Positions 21,292 to 29,740 of a DNA stretch of 64,000 nt are shown piece after piece. The translations under genes were made by a program, and so were the position numbers. The DNA is from Rivihabitans pingtungensis. GTDB taxonomy: Bacteria; Pseudomonadota; Gammaproteobacteria; Burkholderiales; Aquaspirillaceae. The notes under the pieces were generated by a model, which worked only from the letters and a program-made list of their open reading frames with translations, was not told where the DNA came from and did no database searches. Within the stretch, counting starts at the first letter, position 1. Each line of letters opens with the position of its first letter. The stretch lies in the NCBI RefSeq assembly GCF_003201855.1, contig NZ_QJKI01000001.1, forward strand, positions 124,001-188,000. Direction: 5' to 3'.

Positions 21292-22491
21292 AGCTTCGGG
21301 CACTACGCCAAGGCGGCTTTGCTTCAACATCCGAATCCCCCGCTCCAGCCCTTCCACCGTCAGCGGGCACATGCGTCCGGCCATCAGTTGATGGATCAGT
21401 CGGGTGGATTCGCTGTAGTCCCAGTGCGCTTCCTGGCAGGGGTTGATCCACACGGCGTGCGGGTAGTGGGCCAGCAGGCGTTTGAGCCACACCTGGCCCG
21501 CTTCTTCGTTGTGGTGTTCCACGCTGCCGCCGGGGTAGACCAGTTCATAGGGGCTCATGCGTGCGTCGCCGACCAGAATCAGCTGATAGTCGCGGCCGTA
21601 GGTGTGCAGCATGTCCAGCGTGGGGGTGCGTTCGTTCCAGCGGCGGGCGTTGTGCTTCCACAGGCTTTCGTACACGCAGTTATGAAAGTAAAAGTGCTCC
21701 AGGTGTTTGAATTCGCTGCGCACCGCGCTGAACAGGGTTTCTACCGTGTGCACGTGGTCGTCCATTGAGCCGCCGATGTCGAGCAGCAGCAACACCTTGG
21801 TGCTGTCGTGCAGTCTGGGATGGTAGCGCAGGTCCAAAAGGCCGGCCTGGCGGGCGGTGGCGGCGATGGTGGCGTCGATGTCCAGTTCTTCGGTGGCGCC
21901 GTCGCGGGCAAACTGGCGCAGCCGGCGCAGGGCGATTTTCATGCCGCGCGCGCCCAGCTCGCTGTCGCCGTCCAGATCGCGAAATTCGCGCTGATCCCAC
22001 ACTTTCACCGCCCGGCGGTGGCGTGAGCCATCCTGGCCGATGCGCACCCCGGCCGGGTTGTAGCCATAGGCGCCAAACGGGCTGGTGCCGCCGGTGCCAA
22101 TCCATTTATTGCCGCCCTGATGGCGCTCGCGCTGTTCGGCCAGTCGCTGCTTGAGGGTGTCCATCAGTTGCTTGAAGCCCATGGCTTCCAGCGCGGCTTT
22201 GTCTTCTTCGCTCAGGTGTTTTTCCACCAGCTTGCGCAGCCAGTCTTCCGGGATGTCGCGTTGCAGGTTTTCCAGGTCCCAGCTGGCGCCGTTGAAGTGG
22301 TTGGCGAACACCCGGTCGAAGCGGTCAAACCATTTTTCGTCTTTCACCAGCGCGGCGCGCGACAGATAGTAAAAGTCGTCCAGACTGGCAAACGCCAGCC
22401 GCGCTTGCAGCGCCTGCAAGAGCAGCAAAAATTCCTTAAGGCTGACCGGCACGCCAGCGGCGCGCAGGGCAAGAAAAAACTCGATGAACAT
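21271..22491 (-). CDS. CoxE-like VWA domain protein
   Basis: This 406-residue protein of the COG3825/CoxE-like family starts MFIEFFLALRAAGVPVSLKEF. Its frame stays open far upstream only as the antisense of the aldehyde dehydrogenase gene. The VWA metal site reads LLDIGGSMDDH (about residue 235), where the first serine of the usual DxSxS is Gly, as is common in this family. Such proteins normally work with a MoxR-type AAA ATPase as metal or cofactor insertion chaperones, but no moxR gene is adjacent. The last nine residues and the stop are encoded by a dispersed palindromic element. Confidence 0.85.
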   Translation of the reverse strand: MFIEFFLALRAAGVPVSLKEFLLLLQALQARLAFASLDDFYYLSRAALVKDEKWFDRFDRVFANHFNGASWDLENLQRDIPEDWLRKLVEKHLSEEDKAALEAMGFKQLMDTLKQRLAEQRERHQGGNKWIGTGGTSPFGAYGYNPAGVRIGQDGSRHRRAVKVWDQREFRDLDGDSELGARGMKIALRRLRQFARDGATEELDIDATIAATARQAGLLDLRYHPRLHDSTKVLLLLDIGGSMDDHVHTVETLFSAVRSEFKHLEHFYFHNCVYESLWKHNARRWNERTPTLDMLHTYGRDYQLILVGDARMSPYELVYPGGSVEHHNEEAGQVWLKRLLAHYPHAVWINPCQEAHWDYSESTRLIHQLMAGRMCPLTVEGLERGIRMLKQSRLGVVPEAQRSGPG

Positions 22492-22608
22492 GGCGCAGCC
22501 CTTGTCGGGGTTAAAACGATCGTTTATTCTCAATTTTAGAGCATGAACTCTAATTCTGTGTTGCAGGCAGATGCCCTGCATCTGCCACCCGCCAAAGGAG
22601 CATACCAT

Positions 22609-24039
22609 ATGCCCAGCGCCCCACTGCTCACCACCCCGGCCGAGCTGAACCACGCCCTGAGCACGGCCCGCGCCGCCTGGCAGGCCGCGCCTTATCCGTC
22701 CTGGGCCGAGCGCCGCGCCCGGCTGGCGGCCCTGCGCGCCGCCTTGCAAGGCCATGCCGGCGCGCTGGCGGCGGCGGTGTCGGCCGATTTTGGCCAGCGC
22801 AGCGCCGACGAAACGCGCATGGCCGAGCTGTTCCCTACCCTGCTGGCCATCGACCACGCCCGCCGGCATCTGCGCCGCTGGATGCGCCCGCAGCGGCGCG
22901 GCGTCAGCCCGTGGTTTTGGCCGGCGCGCGCTCAGGTGTTGCCGCAGCCCTTGGGAGTGGTCGGGGTGATCGTGCCGTGGAATTACCCGCTGTATCTGGC
23001 CTTGGGCCCGCTGGTGGATGCGCTGGCGGCGGGCAATCGAGTGTTGATCAAGATGAGCGAATACACCCCGCGCACCGCCGCCGCCGTGGCCACGCTGCTG
23101 GCCGAGGCCTTGCCGGGCGGCGAGGCGCAGGTGGCGTTGGGCGAGGTGGCGCTGGCGCAGGCTTTTGCCAGTCTGCCGTTTGACCACCTGCTGTTTACCG
23201 GCTCTACCGCCGTGGGGCGCGAGGTGATGCGTCTGGCCAGCGCCCAGCTCACCCCGGTGACGCTGGAGCTGGGCGGCAAGTCGCCGGTCTTGATTGCCCC
23301 CGGCCACGATGTGGCGCGCGCGGCGGCGTGCATTGCCCAGGGCAAGCTGCTGAACGCCGGGCAAACCTGCGTGGCGCCGGATTATGTGCTGCTGCCGCGC
23401 GGCGCGCGCGCCGAGTTTGTCCGCGCCTTTGCCCAGGCGGTGGCCGCCAGCTACCCGACGCTGGCCGACAACCCGGATTACACCAGCATCATTCATCCGC
23501 GCCACTGGCAGCGCCTGCACGACGGCCTGGCCGAGGCGCGCGCCGCTGGCGCGCAAACGCACGCCTGTGTCGGCCCGGACAGCGAGGCGGCGCTGGCCGC
23601 CGCGCGCAAGATGGCCCCGCATCTGCTGTGGGACGTCCCCGCCGACTGCCAACTGCTGCGCGAAGAAATTTTTGGCCCGATTTTGCCGCTGGTGGAATAC
23701 GAGAACTGGCCAGCCGCGCTGGCCTATGTCAACGCCCGGCCGCGCCCGCTGGCCTTGTATCTGTTTGACCATGACCGCCAGCGGGTGCAGGCTGTTTTGC
23801 GCCAGACCATCGCTGGCGGCGTGGTGGTCAACGACACCTTATTGCATGTGGTGCAGGACGGGCTGCCGTTTGGCGGGGTGGGCGCATCTGGCATGGGGCA
23901 GTATCATGGCCATGACGGCTTTCTGACGTTCAGCAAGCTCAAGCCGGTGCTTTACCAATCGCGCTGGAACGCCATGCCCTGGCTGCGCCCGCCGTATGGC
24001 CGGCTGGCGCGCTGGCTGCAAGCGCTGATGCTGCGTTGA
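22609..24039 (+). CDS. Coniferyl-aldehyde-dehydrogenase-type aldehyde dehydrogenase
   Basis: This NAD(P)-dependent aldehyde dehydrogenase has 476 residues. The catalytic Cys254 is in NAGQTCVAP, the general-base Glu220 in TLELGGKSP, the cofactor-binding VPWNYPLYLALGP near 125, and the FGPILPLVEY motif is present. Overall it resembles the coniferyl aldehyde dehydrogenase (CalB) branch of class-3-like enzymes, often acting on long-chain or aromatic aldehydes. The start has AAAGGAG 8 bp upstream. It is followed by the Tat-signal and GMC genes, suggesting an alcohol-to-acid oxidation unit. Confidence 0.88.
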   Translation: MPSAPLLTTPAELNHALSTARAAWQAAPYPSWAERRARLAALRAALQGHAGALAAAVSADFGQRSADETRMAELFPTLLAIDHARRHLRRWMRPQRRGVSPWFWPARAQVLPQPLGVVGVIVPWNYPLYLALGPLVDALAAGNRVLIKMSEYTPRTAAAVATLLAEALPGGEAQVALGEVALAQAFASLPFDHLLFTGSTAVGREVMRLASAQLTPVTLELGGKSPVLIAPGHDVARAAACIAQGKLLNAGQTCVAPDYVLLPRGARAEFVRAFAQAVAASYPTLADNPDYTSIIHPRHWQRLHDGLAEARAAGAQTHACVGPDSEAALAAARKMAPHLLWDVPADCQLLREEIFGPILPLVEYENWPAALAYVNARPRPLALYLFDHDRQRVQAVLRQTIAGGVVVNDTLLHVVQDGLPFGGVGASGMGQYHGHDGFLTFSKLKPVLYQSRWNAMPWLRPPYGRLARWLQALMLR

Positions 24040-24072
24040 GCATCCCCGGTTTTTGATTCAGGCTCATCACCC

Positions 24073-24663
24073 ATGCACACTGCAAAAAAATCTACTCCCT
24101 TGTTGACCCGCCGCCAGTTTCTGCGCGTCGGCCTGGCCGGCGGCGCCGTGCTGCTGACGGCGCGGCTGGTGTACGGCCCGTTTGCCCGCATGCGGCTGGC
24201 CGAGGTGCCCGAGGCCGAACAGCTGAAAACCCTGAACCCGCGCACCGCCACCGCGCTGGCGGCCATCGCCCCGGTGATGCTGGGCTCGGCGTTTCCGCCG
24301 GCCGAGCCGGAAGAAACGCGTCTGGGCGCGCAGCATGCGCTGGTGCGCGCCATCGACGCCGCGATTGCCGCCATGCCGGCGCCGGTGCAGGCAGAAATCA
24401 GCCAATTGCTGGATTTATTGATTTTTCCGCCCACCCGGCGTTTGCTGGTGGGCCTGCGTGAGGAGTGGGCGCGCGCTGAGCAGGACGATATTCGCGGCTT
24501 TTTGTATCGCTGGCGGGAGAGCCGCTTTCAGCTGCTGCGCGCCGGCTATCAGGGCCTGCATCAGTTGGTGTGCGCCGGCTGGTACGCCATGCCGGCCAGC
24601 CAGGCGGCGGTGGGCTACCCCGGCCCGCCAGTGCAATGGAAACTGGCGGAGGGCGCAGCATGA
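24073..24663 (+). CDS. Tat-signal protein, probable small subunit of the GMC oxidoreductase
   Basis: This 196-residue protein has a twin-arginine signal, LTRRQFLRVGLAGGAVLL, at residues about 10-30. The rest is helical, with no cofactor motif. It resembles the small (subunit 3-like) partners of membrane GMC dehydrogenases such as gluconate 2-dehydrogenase, which pair with a flavin subunit and ride through the Tat system. Its stop overlaps the next start (ATGA), consistent with an obligatory partnership. Confidence 0.72.
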   Translation: MHTAKKSTPLLTRRQFLRVGLAGGAVLLTARLVYGPFARMRLAEVPEAEQLKTLNPRTATALAAIAPVMLGSAFPPAEPEETRLGAQHALVRAIDAAIAAMPAPVQAEISQLLDLLIFPPTRRLLVGLREEWARAEQDDIRGFLYRWRESRFQLLRAGYQGLHQLVCAGWYAMPASQAAVGYPGPPVQWKLAEGAA

Positions 24664-26255
24664 GCACCATTGCCGATCCGATTGCCGCCGGTCTGGCGCG
24701 TGGCTGGCAGGTGGTGGATGCGTCCACCCTGCGCGCTGACACCCACTATGAAGCCGATGTGGTGATTATTGGCACCGGTGCCGGCGGTGGGGTCAGCGCC
24801 GAGGTGTTGAGCCAGGCCGGGCTGAAAGTGCTGCTGATCGAAGAAGGCCCGCTGCCGCTGGGTCGGGATTTTCGTCTGCTGGAAAGCGACGCCTACCCGC
24901 AGCTGTATCAGGCGTGCGCGGCGCGGCAAACCCAGGATAAGGCCATCACCATCTTGCAGGGCCGCGCGGTGGGCGGCTCGACCACGGTAAACTGGACATC
25001 GTCATTCCGCACGCCGCCGGGCACGCTGGCGGTGTGGCACGAGCGTTACGACCTGCCGCTGACCGAGGCCGAGATGCGCCCGTGGTTTGAGCAGATCGAA
25101 ACCCGCCTGTCGATTCACGACTGGCCAGAAGCGCCCAACGCCAATAACGCCGTGCTGGCGCGCGGCGCCCAGCAGCTGGGCATCAGCCACGGCCGCATCC
25201 GCCGCAATGTCAAAGGCTGCTGGAATCTGGGCTATTGCGGCATGGGCTGCCCCACCCACGCCAAGCAATCCATGCTGGTGACCACCATTCCCGCCGCGCT
25301 GGACGCTGGCGCGCGGCTGCTGACCCGCTGCCGCGCCTGGCGGCTGAACCTGACCGCTGGCGAGGTGAGCGGGCTGGAATGCCAGGCGCTGGACAGCGCC
25401 GGCCTGCGCGCCAATGGCGTGCGCATCACGGTGCGCGCCCGTCACTATGTGCTGGCTGGCGGCGCCATCAACACCCCGGCGCTTTTGCTGCGCAGCCGCC
25501 TGCCGGATGCCTCTGGCCGGCTGGGCAAGCGCACCTTTTTGCACCCCACCGTGCTGTCTGCCGCGCTGTTTGCCGAGCGCGTTGACGCCTGGCATGGCGC
25601 GCCGCAAACCGTGTACAGCGATCATTTTTTGCACACGCAAGAGATCGACGGCCCGCTGGGCTACAAGCTGGAAACCCCGCCCGTGCACCCGCTGCTGGCC
25701 TCGGTGACGCTGACCGGCCTGGGCGAAAGCCACGCCGCGCTGATGCGGCAAATGCCGCACTTGCATGTGATGCTGGCGCTATTGCGCGATGGTTTTCATG
25801 TGGATAGCCAGGGTGGCGAAGTCAGCCTGGACGACGACGGTCACGCCCGGCTGGCCTATTCGCTGAACGATCCGCTGTGGGAGGCGGCCCGGCGCGCCTG
25901 GCTGAGCATGGCCGAGCTGCAATTTGCCGCCGGCGCGCGCCAGGTGCTGCCGATTCACGAAGACGCTGTGCCCTACCGCAGTTGGCCCGACGCACGCGAG
26001 GCGATTCGCCAGCTGCCGCTGGAAATCCTGCGTGCGCGCTGGGTGAGCGCACATGTGATGGGCGGAGCGATGATGGGCAAGGACGCCAGCCGTGGCGTGG
26101 TCAACGCCGACGGCGCCTGCTGGGGCATGCGCAATCTGTCGGTGCTGGATGGCTCGGTGTTTCCCACCAGCATTGGCGCCAACCCGCAGTTGTCGGTGTA
26201 TGCGCTGGCGCTGCGCAATGCGACAAAACTGGCGCAAACCCTGGGCCACGGATAA
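24660..26255 (+). CDS. GMC family FAD-dependent oxidoreductase
   Basis: This flavoprotein alcohol dehydrogenase-type enzyme has 531 residues. It has the FAD-binding VVIIGTGAGGGVSAEVLSQ (about 35-55), GRAVGGSTTVNWTSSFR (GMC signature), a Cys-rich WNLGYCGMGCPTHAKQS near 190, and the C-terminal MGGAMMGKDASRGVV and GANPQLSVYALALRNA segments. It overlaps the Tat-signal gene by 4 bp and probably forms a complex with it. The neighbouring aldehyde dehydrogenase would finish oxidation of an alcohol. No cytochrome c subunit gene is present, so the electron acceptor is unclear. Confidence 0.85.
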   Translation: MSTIADPIAAGLARGWQVVDASTLRADTHYEADVVIIGTGAGGGVSAEVLSQAGLKVLLIEEGPLPLGRDFRLLESDAYPQLYQACAARQTQDKAITILQGRAVGGSTTVNWTSSFRTPPGTLAVWHERYDLPLTEAEMRPWFEQIETRLSIHDWPEAPNANNAVLARGAQQLGISHGRIRRNVKGCWNLGYCGMGCPTHAKQSMLVTTIPAALDAGARLLTRCRAWRLNLTAGEVSGLECQALDSAGLRANGVRITVRARHYVLAGGAINTPALLLRSRLPDASGRLGKRTFLHPTVLSAALFAERVDAWHGAPQTVYSDHFLHTQEIDGPLGYKLETPPVHPLLASVTLTGLGESHAALMRQMPHLHVMLALLRDGFHVDSQGGEVSLDDDGHARLAYSLNDPLWEAARRAWLSMAELQFAAGARQVLPIHEDAVPYRSWPDAREAIRQLPLEILRARWVSAHVMGGAMMGKDASRGVVNADGACWGMRNLSVLDGSVFPTSIGANPQLSVYALALRNATKLAQTLGHG

Positions 26256-26335
26256 TACCCACACGCGCCATCCCAACCCCAATCCGGCTCGCCTGCGCTA
26301 TCATGCCATTCCATTTTTATTTTTGAGGAATACCC

Positions 26336-27265
26336 ATGGCCGGGGCCAGTTTGCTTGCCTTGCTCGACGATATCGCCACCTTGCTGGACGACGTGGCAGT
26401 GATGACCAAAGTCGCCGCCAAGAAAACCGCCGGGGTGCTGGGCGACGATCTGGCGCTGAATGCCGAGCAGGTCAACGGGGTGCGCGCCGAGCGTGAGTTG
26501 CCGGTGGTGTGGGCGGTGGGGGTGGGGTCGCTGAAAAACAAGGCGATTCTGGTGCCGGCCGCACTGGCCATCAGCGCGTTGGCGCCGTGGCTGATTACCC
26601 CTTTGCTGATGCTGGGTGGGCTGTATCTGTGTTTTGAGGGTGTGGAAAAACTGGCGCACTCATGGCTGCACGGCGCCGAAGAAGACGCCAGCGAGCATGC
26701 CCGCCAGTTGGCGGCGGTGGCCGATGAGCAGGTGGACTTGGTGGCCATGGAAAAAGACAAAATCCAAGGAGCCATTCGCACGGATTTTGTGCTGTCGGCT
26801 GAAATCATCGTCATTGCCCTGGGTACGGTGGCCGACAAGAGTTTTACCATGCAATGCGCGGTGTTGGCCGGTGTGGCGGTGCTGTTGACCATCGGCGTGT
26901 ATGGCTTGGTGGCAGCCATTGTCAAAATGGACGATGTCGGTTTGTACCTGCATCGCACGGGCGGCGCGGTGGCGCGCGCGCTGGGCAAGCTCTTGCTGCT
27001 GACCGCCCCGCGTTTGATGCAGCTGCTGACCGTGCTGGGCACGTTGGCGATGTTTTTGGTGGGCGGCGGCATTCTGGCACACGGCCTGCCGGGCATGCAT
27101 GACGTGATACACCATCTGGTCGAAAGCGTCGCCAGCCTGCCCACGGTGGGCGCGGGCCTGGCCTGGGCGGCGCCGGCCGTGCTGGATGCGGTACTGGGCG
27201 TGCTGGCCGGGGCGTTGGCGCTGGCGGTGGTGACATTCGGCGGCAAGCTGTTCAAGCGCGGCTAA
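26336..27265 (+). CDS. DUF808 (YedI-like) inner-membrane protein
   Basis: This 309-residue protein opens with the family signature MAGASLLALLDDIATLLDDV and KVAAKKTAGVLGDDLALNA. Several membrane segments follow: about 75-105, 160-200 (two) and 225-300 (three). The ATG has TGAGGA upstream. The E. coli homologue YedI is an inner-membrane protein of unknown function. The gene stands alone and ends in a strong terminator. Confidence 0.9.
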   Translation: MAGASLLALLDDIATLLDDVAVMTKVAAKKTAGVLGDDLALNAEQVNGVRAERELPVVWAVGVGSLKNKAILVPAALAISALAPWLITPLLMLGGLYLCFEGVEKLAHSWLHGAEEDASEHARQLAAVADEQVDLVAMEKDKIQGAIRTDFVLSAEIIVIALGTVADKSFTMQCAVLAGVAVLLTIGVYGLVAAIVKMDDVGLYLHRTGGAVARALGKLLLLTAPRLMQLLTVLGTLAMFLVGGGILAHGLPGMHDVIHHLVESVASLPTVGAGLAWAAPAVLDAVLGVLAGALALAVVTFGGKLFKRG

Positions 27266-27285
27266 GCGCTGCTTGGCGTCTGCAT

Positions 27286-27332
27286 AAAAAAACCCGCGCG
27301 GCCGGATTGCTCTGGCCGTGCGGGTTTTTTGT
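27286..27332. terminator. Bidirectional intrinsic terminator after the DUF808 gene
   Basis: A 14-15 bp stem (AAAACCCGCGCGGCC with GGCCGTGCGGGTTTT, one wobble pair) has A and T runs on both sides, so it can end the DUF808 transcript and also convergent transcription. Confidence 0.9.
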
Positions 27333-27345
27333 TGGGCGATGTGCT

Positions 27346-27459
27346 AGAGCGGCTAACAAAACCCTCCTGGCGTTGTTGCACGACCTTGCCGTACTACCCG
27401 GACTGTCTGCGGTCGTGCGCCTAGCCAGGATCGCTTTGCTGGGTTTTGTTAGCCGCTCT
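27346..27459 (+). repeat. Best copy of the dispersed palindromic element
   Basis: This 114-bp copy has perfect 19-bp terminal inverted repeats (AGAGCGGCTAACAAAACCC at 27346-27364, its complement at 27441-27459). Inside are two more nested complementary blocks, TCCTGGC/GCCAGGA and GCACGACC/GGTCGTGC. It lies between the terminator of the DUF808 gene and the convergent hupE stop, 10 bp from the latter. Confidence 0.95.
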
Positions 27460-27468
27460 TAGCGTTGC

Positions 27469-28038
27469 TTACAGTACGCCGCTCAGCAGCAGGCCACCCG
27501 TGGCGGCCACGCCTGCGCCCAGCACGCGGCGGGCGGTGCTGGTCAGATGCTGATTCAGGGTAAAGCCGGCGGCGTGCAGTGCGGCGGTGGCCACGGCAAA
27601 GCCGGCGCCATACAGCCAGAAGCTGCCATCGGCCGGGGCTTCAACACCGTGAGCAAAGCCATGGAACACGGCAAAGCCGGCGGTCAGCGCCATGGCCAGC
27701 ACGGTGGGCATGCGCACCGACAGCGACACCAGCAGGCCCAGCGCCAGCACCGACAAGGCAATGCCGGTTTCGATGGCCGGCAATGGCATGCCCAGATGGC
27801 CGGCAACGCCGCCCAGCAGCATGGCCAGCACAAAGCTGGCCGGCAGGGCCAGGCGAGCCGCGCCGCCCAGCATGGCGCCCCAGATGCCCACAGCCAGCAT
27901 GGCCAGCAGATGGTCGGCGCCAGACAGCGGATGGCTCAGGCCGGCAAACAGATCAAAATGGCTATGTGCCCCAGTGTGGGCATGGGCCAGCGGTGCGGCC
28001 AGCACGGCGGCCAGGGCAAGGGCGTTGCGAAGCTTCAC
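27469..28038 (-). CDS. hupE: HupE/UreJ family metal permease
   Basis: This is a 189-residue polytopic membrane protein with an N-terminal signal-like helix ending AHAHTG. It shows the family signature HFDLFAGLSHPLSGADHLLAML (residues about 27-48) and FHGFAHGVEAP near 125. HupE/UreJ proteins take up nickel or cobalt, usually for hydrogenase or urease; neither enzyme is encoded nearby, so the metal and purpose are unknown. No cobalamin riboswitch was recognised in the 260 bp upstream. Confidence 0.88.
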   Translation of the reverse strand: MKLRNALALAAVLAAPLAHAHTGAHSHFDLFAGLSHPLSGADHLLAMLAVGIWGAMLGGAARLALPASFVLAMLLGGVAGHLGMPLPAIETGIALSVLALGLLVSLSVRMPTVLAMALTAGFAVFHGFAHGVEAPADGSFWLYGAGFAVATAALHAAGFTLNQHLTSTARRVLGAGVAATGGLLLSGVL

Positions 28039-28299
28039 GGTGTCATCCTCTTATTGGATCAGGCGGTGTGATCGTTGATTTTTTCGGCGCGGAGCCGAAA
28101 GCCGTGCATCAGGCAAACACAAACCGTGCCAGCCCGGGCGCGGCGGCGGCGGCTGGCTGGCGGCAGACAAGCCACACGCAATCAGCGGCTTGTCGGCCGT
28201 CGGTGCGCATCATGGCGTCACAAGGCGGATAAATGGTGTGCGTTTTGCCAAAAAACAGAAAACCAACTTTGCACTTGCCTGAGTTCGCCAGCTGTTCCC

Positions 28300-29232
28300 T
28301 CAGCCCTGACTGGAATCTGCCGATTTTTTCGGCAACACCGACAACGCGCCTTGCACCAGCCCGGCCAGATCGGCCAGATTGCTGGGGATCACCACCGTGG
28401 TGCCCTGACGGGCAATCTGGCCAAATGCCGCCACGTATTGCTCGGCCACTTTCAGCGCAGCGGCACGGTCGCCGCCTTGTTGTTCCAGTGCGTGCGCCAC
28501 GCTGGCAATCGCTTCGGCATTGGCCTGCGCCACCAGCCGGATGGCCTCGGCCTGGCCGCCGGCCTGGTTGATGGCGGCCTGACGTTCGCCCTCTGATTGC
28601 GCCACCATGGCGGCTTTTTGCCCCTCAGCCACATTCACCGCCTGGGCGCGTTCACCTTCGGACTGGGCAATCAGCGCGCGCTTGCGCCGCTCGGCGGTGA
28701 TCTGCATTTCCATCGCCTGCAATACCGATTCTGGCGGCACGATGTCCTTGATTTCGTAGCGCAGCACCTTCACGCCCCAGCCCAGCGAGGCTTCGTCCAG
28801 CGCCGCCACCACGGCATTATTGATGGCCGAGCGTTCTTCCAGCAGTTTGTCCAGATCGCGCTGGCCCACTTCCGAGCGCAGCGTGGTTTTGGCCAATTGT
28901 TCGATGGCAATGGTGTAGCTGGAAGTGCCATAAGACGCCATGCGCGCGTCGGTCACCTGAAAATACAGAATCCCGTCGATTTTCACCTGGGAGTTATCGC
29001 GGGTGATGCACACCTGTGGGTCCACGTCGTAAGGCACTTCTTTCAGGGTGTGCTGATAGGCCAGGCGATCGACAAACGGAATGACAAAGTTCAGCCCGGC
29101 CACCAGCGTGGCGTGATACTTGCCCAGCCGTTCAATCACATAGGCATGCTGCTGGGGGATGACAATCACCGTTTTGCGGATCACCACCCCCACCAGCACA
29201 AACAGCACCAAAACCGGCAACAGACTTTCCAT
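28300..29232 (-). CDS. qmcA: SPFH/Band 7 stomatin-like protein QmcA
   Basis: This 310-residue protein has an N-terminal membrane helix (about 5-25) and a Band 7 domain starting VIVIPQQHAYVIERLGKY. A long helical, Ala/Glu-rich coiled coil with repeated AQSEGER motifs (about 190-250) ends in a short hydrophobic tail. Stomatin-like SPFH proteins form large membrane rings. It is preceded 3 bp upstream by nfeD, its standard partner. Confidence 0.92.
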   Translation of the reverse strand: MESLLPVLVLFVLVGVVIRKTVIVIPQQHAYVIERLGKYHATLVAGLNFVIPFVDRLAYQHTLKEVPYDVDPQVCITRDNSQVKIDGILYFQVTDARMASYGTSSYTIAIEQLAKTTLRSEVGQRDLDKLLEERSAINNAVVAALDEASLGWGVKVLRYEIKDIVPPESVLQAMEMQITAERRKRALIAQSEGERAQAVNVAEGQKAAMVAQSEGERQAAINQAGGQAEAIRLVAQANAEAIASVAHALEQQGGDRAAALKVAEQYVAAFGQIARQGTTVVIPSNLADLAGLVQGALSVLPKKSADSSQG

Positions 29233-29235
29233 GGC

Positions 29236-29691
29236 TTATTTCTCCTGGTGTTCAGACGGCGGGGCAAAATGCACCCGCAAGAGGTTGGCATGCCGGCCGG
29301 TGATGCAGCCGTGCACACCGGGCAAGGGCGGGGCGCCGGTGTAGTCCAGCTCGGCGTCCCATTCACAGCCGCGATAACGCACCCGCCCCTGGTGCGGGTT
29401 GTCGGCGGCCAGCCAGGTCAGTTGCACCTCTTGCCCGGTGTCATCATCCACCATGCTGGGCAGGATGCGCCGCTGCCGCCAGCGCGCTACGGCCAGCACG
29501 GCCAGCGCCATGACCATACTGCCGGCAGACAGGGCCAGCGGCAAGCCCAGGCCCAGAAACAGTCCCAGTCCAACGCTGCCTAGCCCCAGCGCCACCGCCA
29601 ACAGGTAAAACGAGCCACTGGAAACCTCCAACATGGCCACCAGCAGGGCAGCCAGCCACCAAAATATGCTTGAGCTGATCAGCATGTTCAT
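29236..29691 (-). CDS. NfeD-like membrane protein
   Basis: This 151-residue protein has several adjacent N-terminal hydrophobic segments (about 5-65) and a C-terminal soluble part, QGRVRYRGCEWDAE, the OB-fold NfeD domain. It is the usual operon partner of stomatin-type SPFH proteins, and qmcA begins 3 bp later. The start is set at MNMLISSSIFWW; MLISSS two codons downstream is equally possible. A SIR2-domain gene ends 49 bp upstream on the same strand, so the promoter is either in that gap or shared. Confidence 0.85.
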   Translation of the reverse strand: MNMLISSSIFWWLAALLVAMLEVSSGSFYLLAVALGLGSVGLGLFLGLGLPLALSAGSMVMALAVLAVARWRQRRILPSMVDDDTGQEVQLTWLAADNPHQGRVRYRGCEWDAELDYTGAPPLPGVHGCITGRHANLLRVHFAPPSEHQEK

Positions 29692-29740
29692 GACTCCAGA
29701 CAGGGCTTGCTGATATATCGAAAAGCAATATGTCAAAAAA

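Noticed and set aside
22492..23772. N-terminal extension of the VWA gene to 833 codons
   Set aside because: The extension is the antisense of the aldehyde dehydrogenase gene; the family N-terminus MFIEFFLALRAAG begins at 22491.
28039..28299. Cobalamin or nickel riboswitch upstream of hupE
   Set aside because: No cobalamin-box-like or NikR-like sequence was seen on the minus strand; only a short GC hairpin is present.
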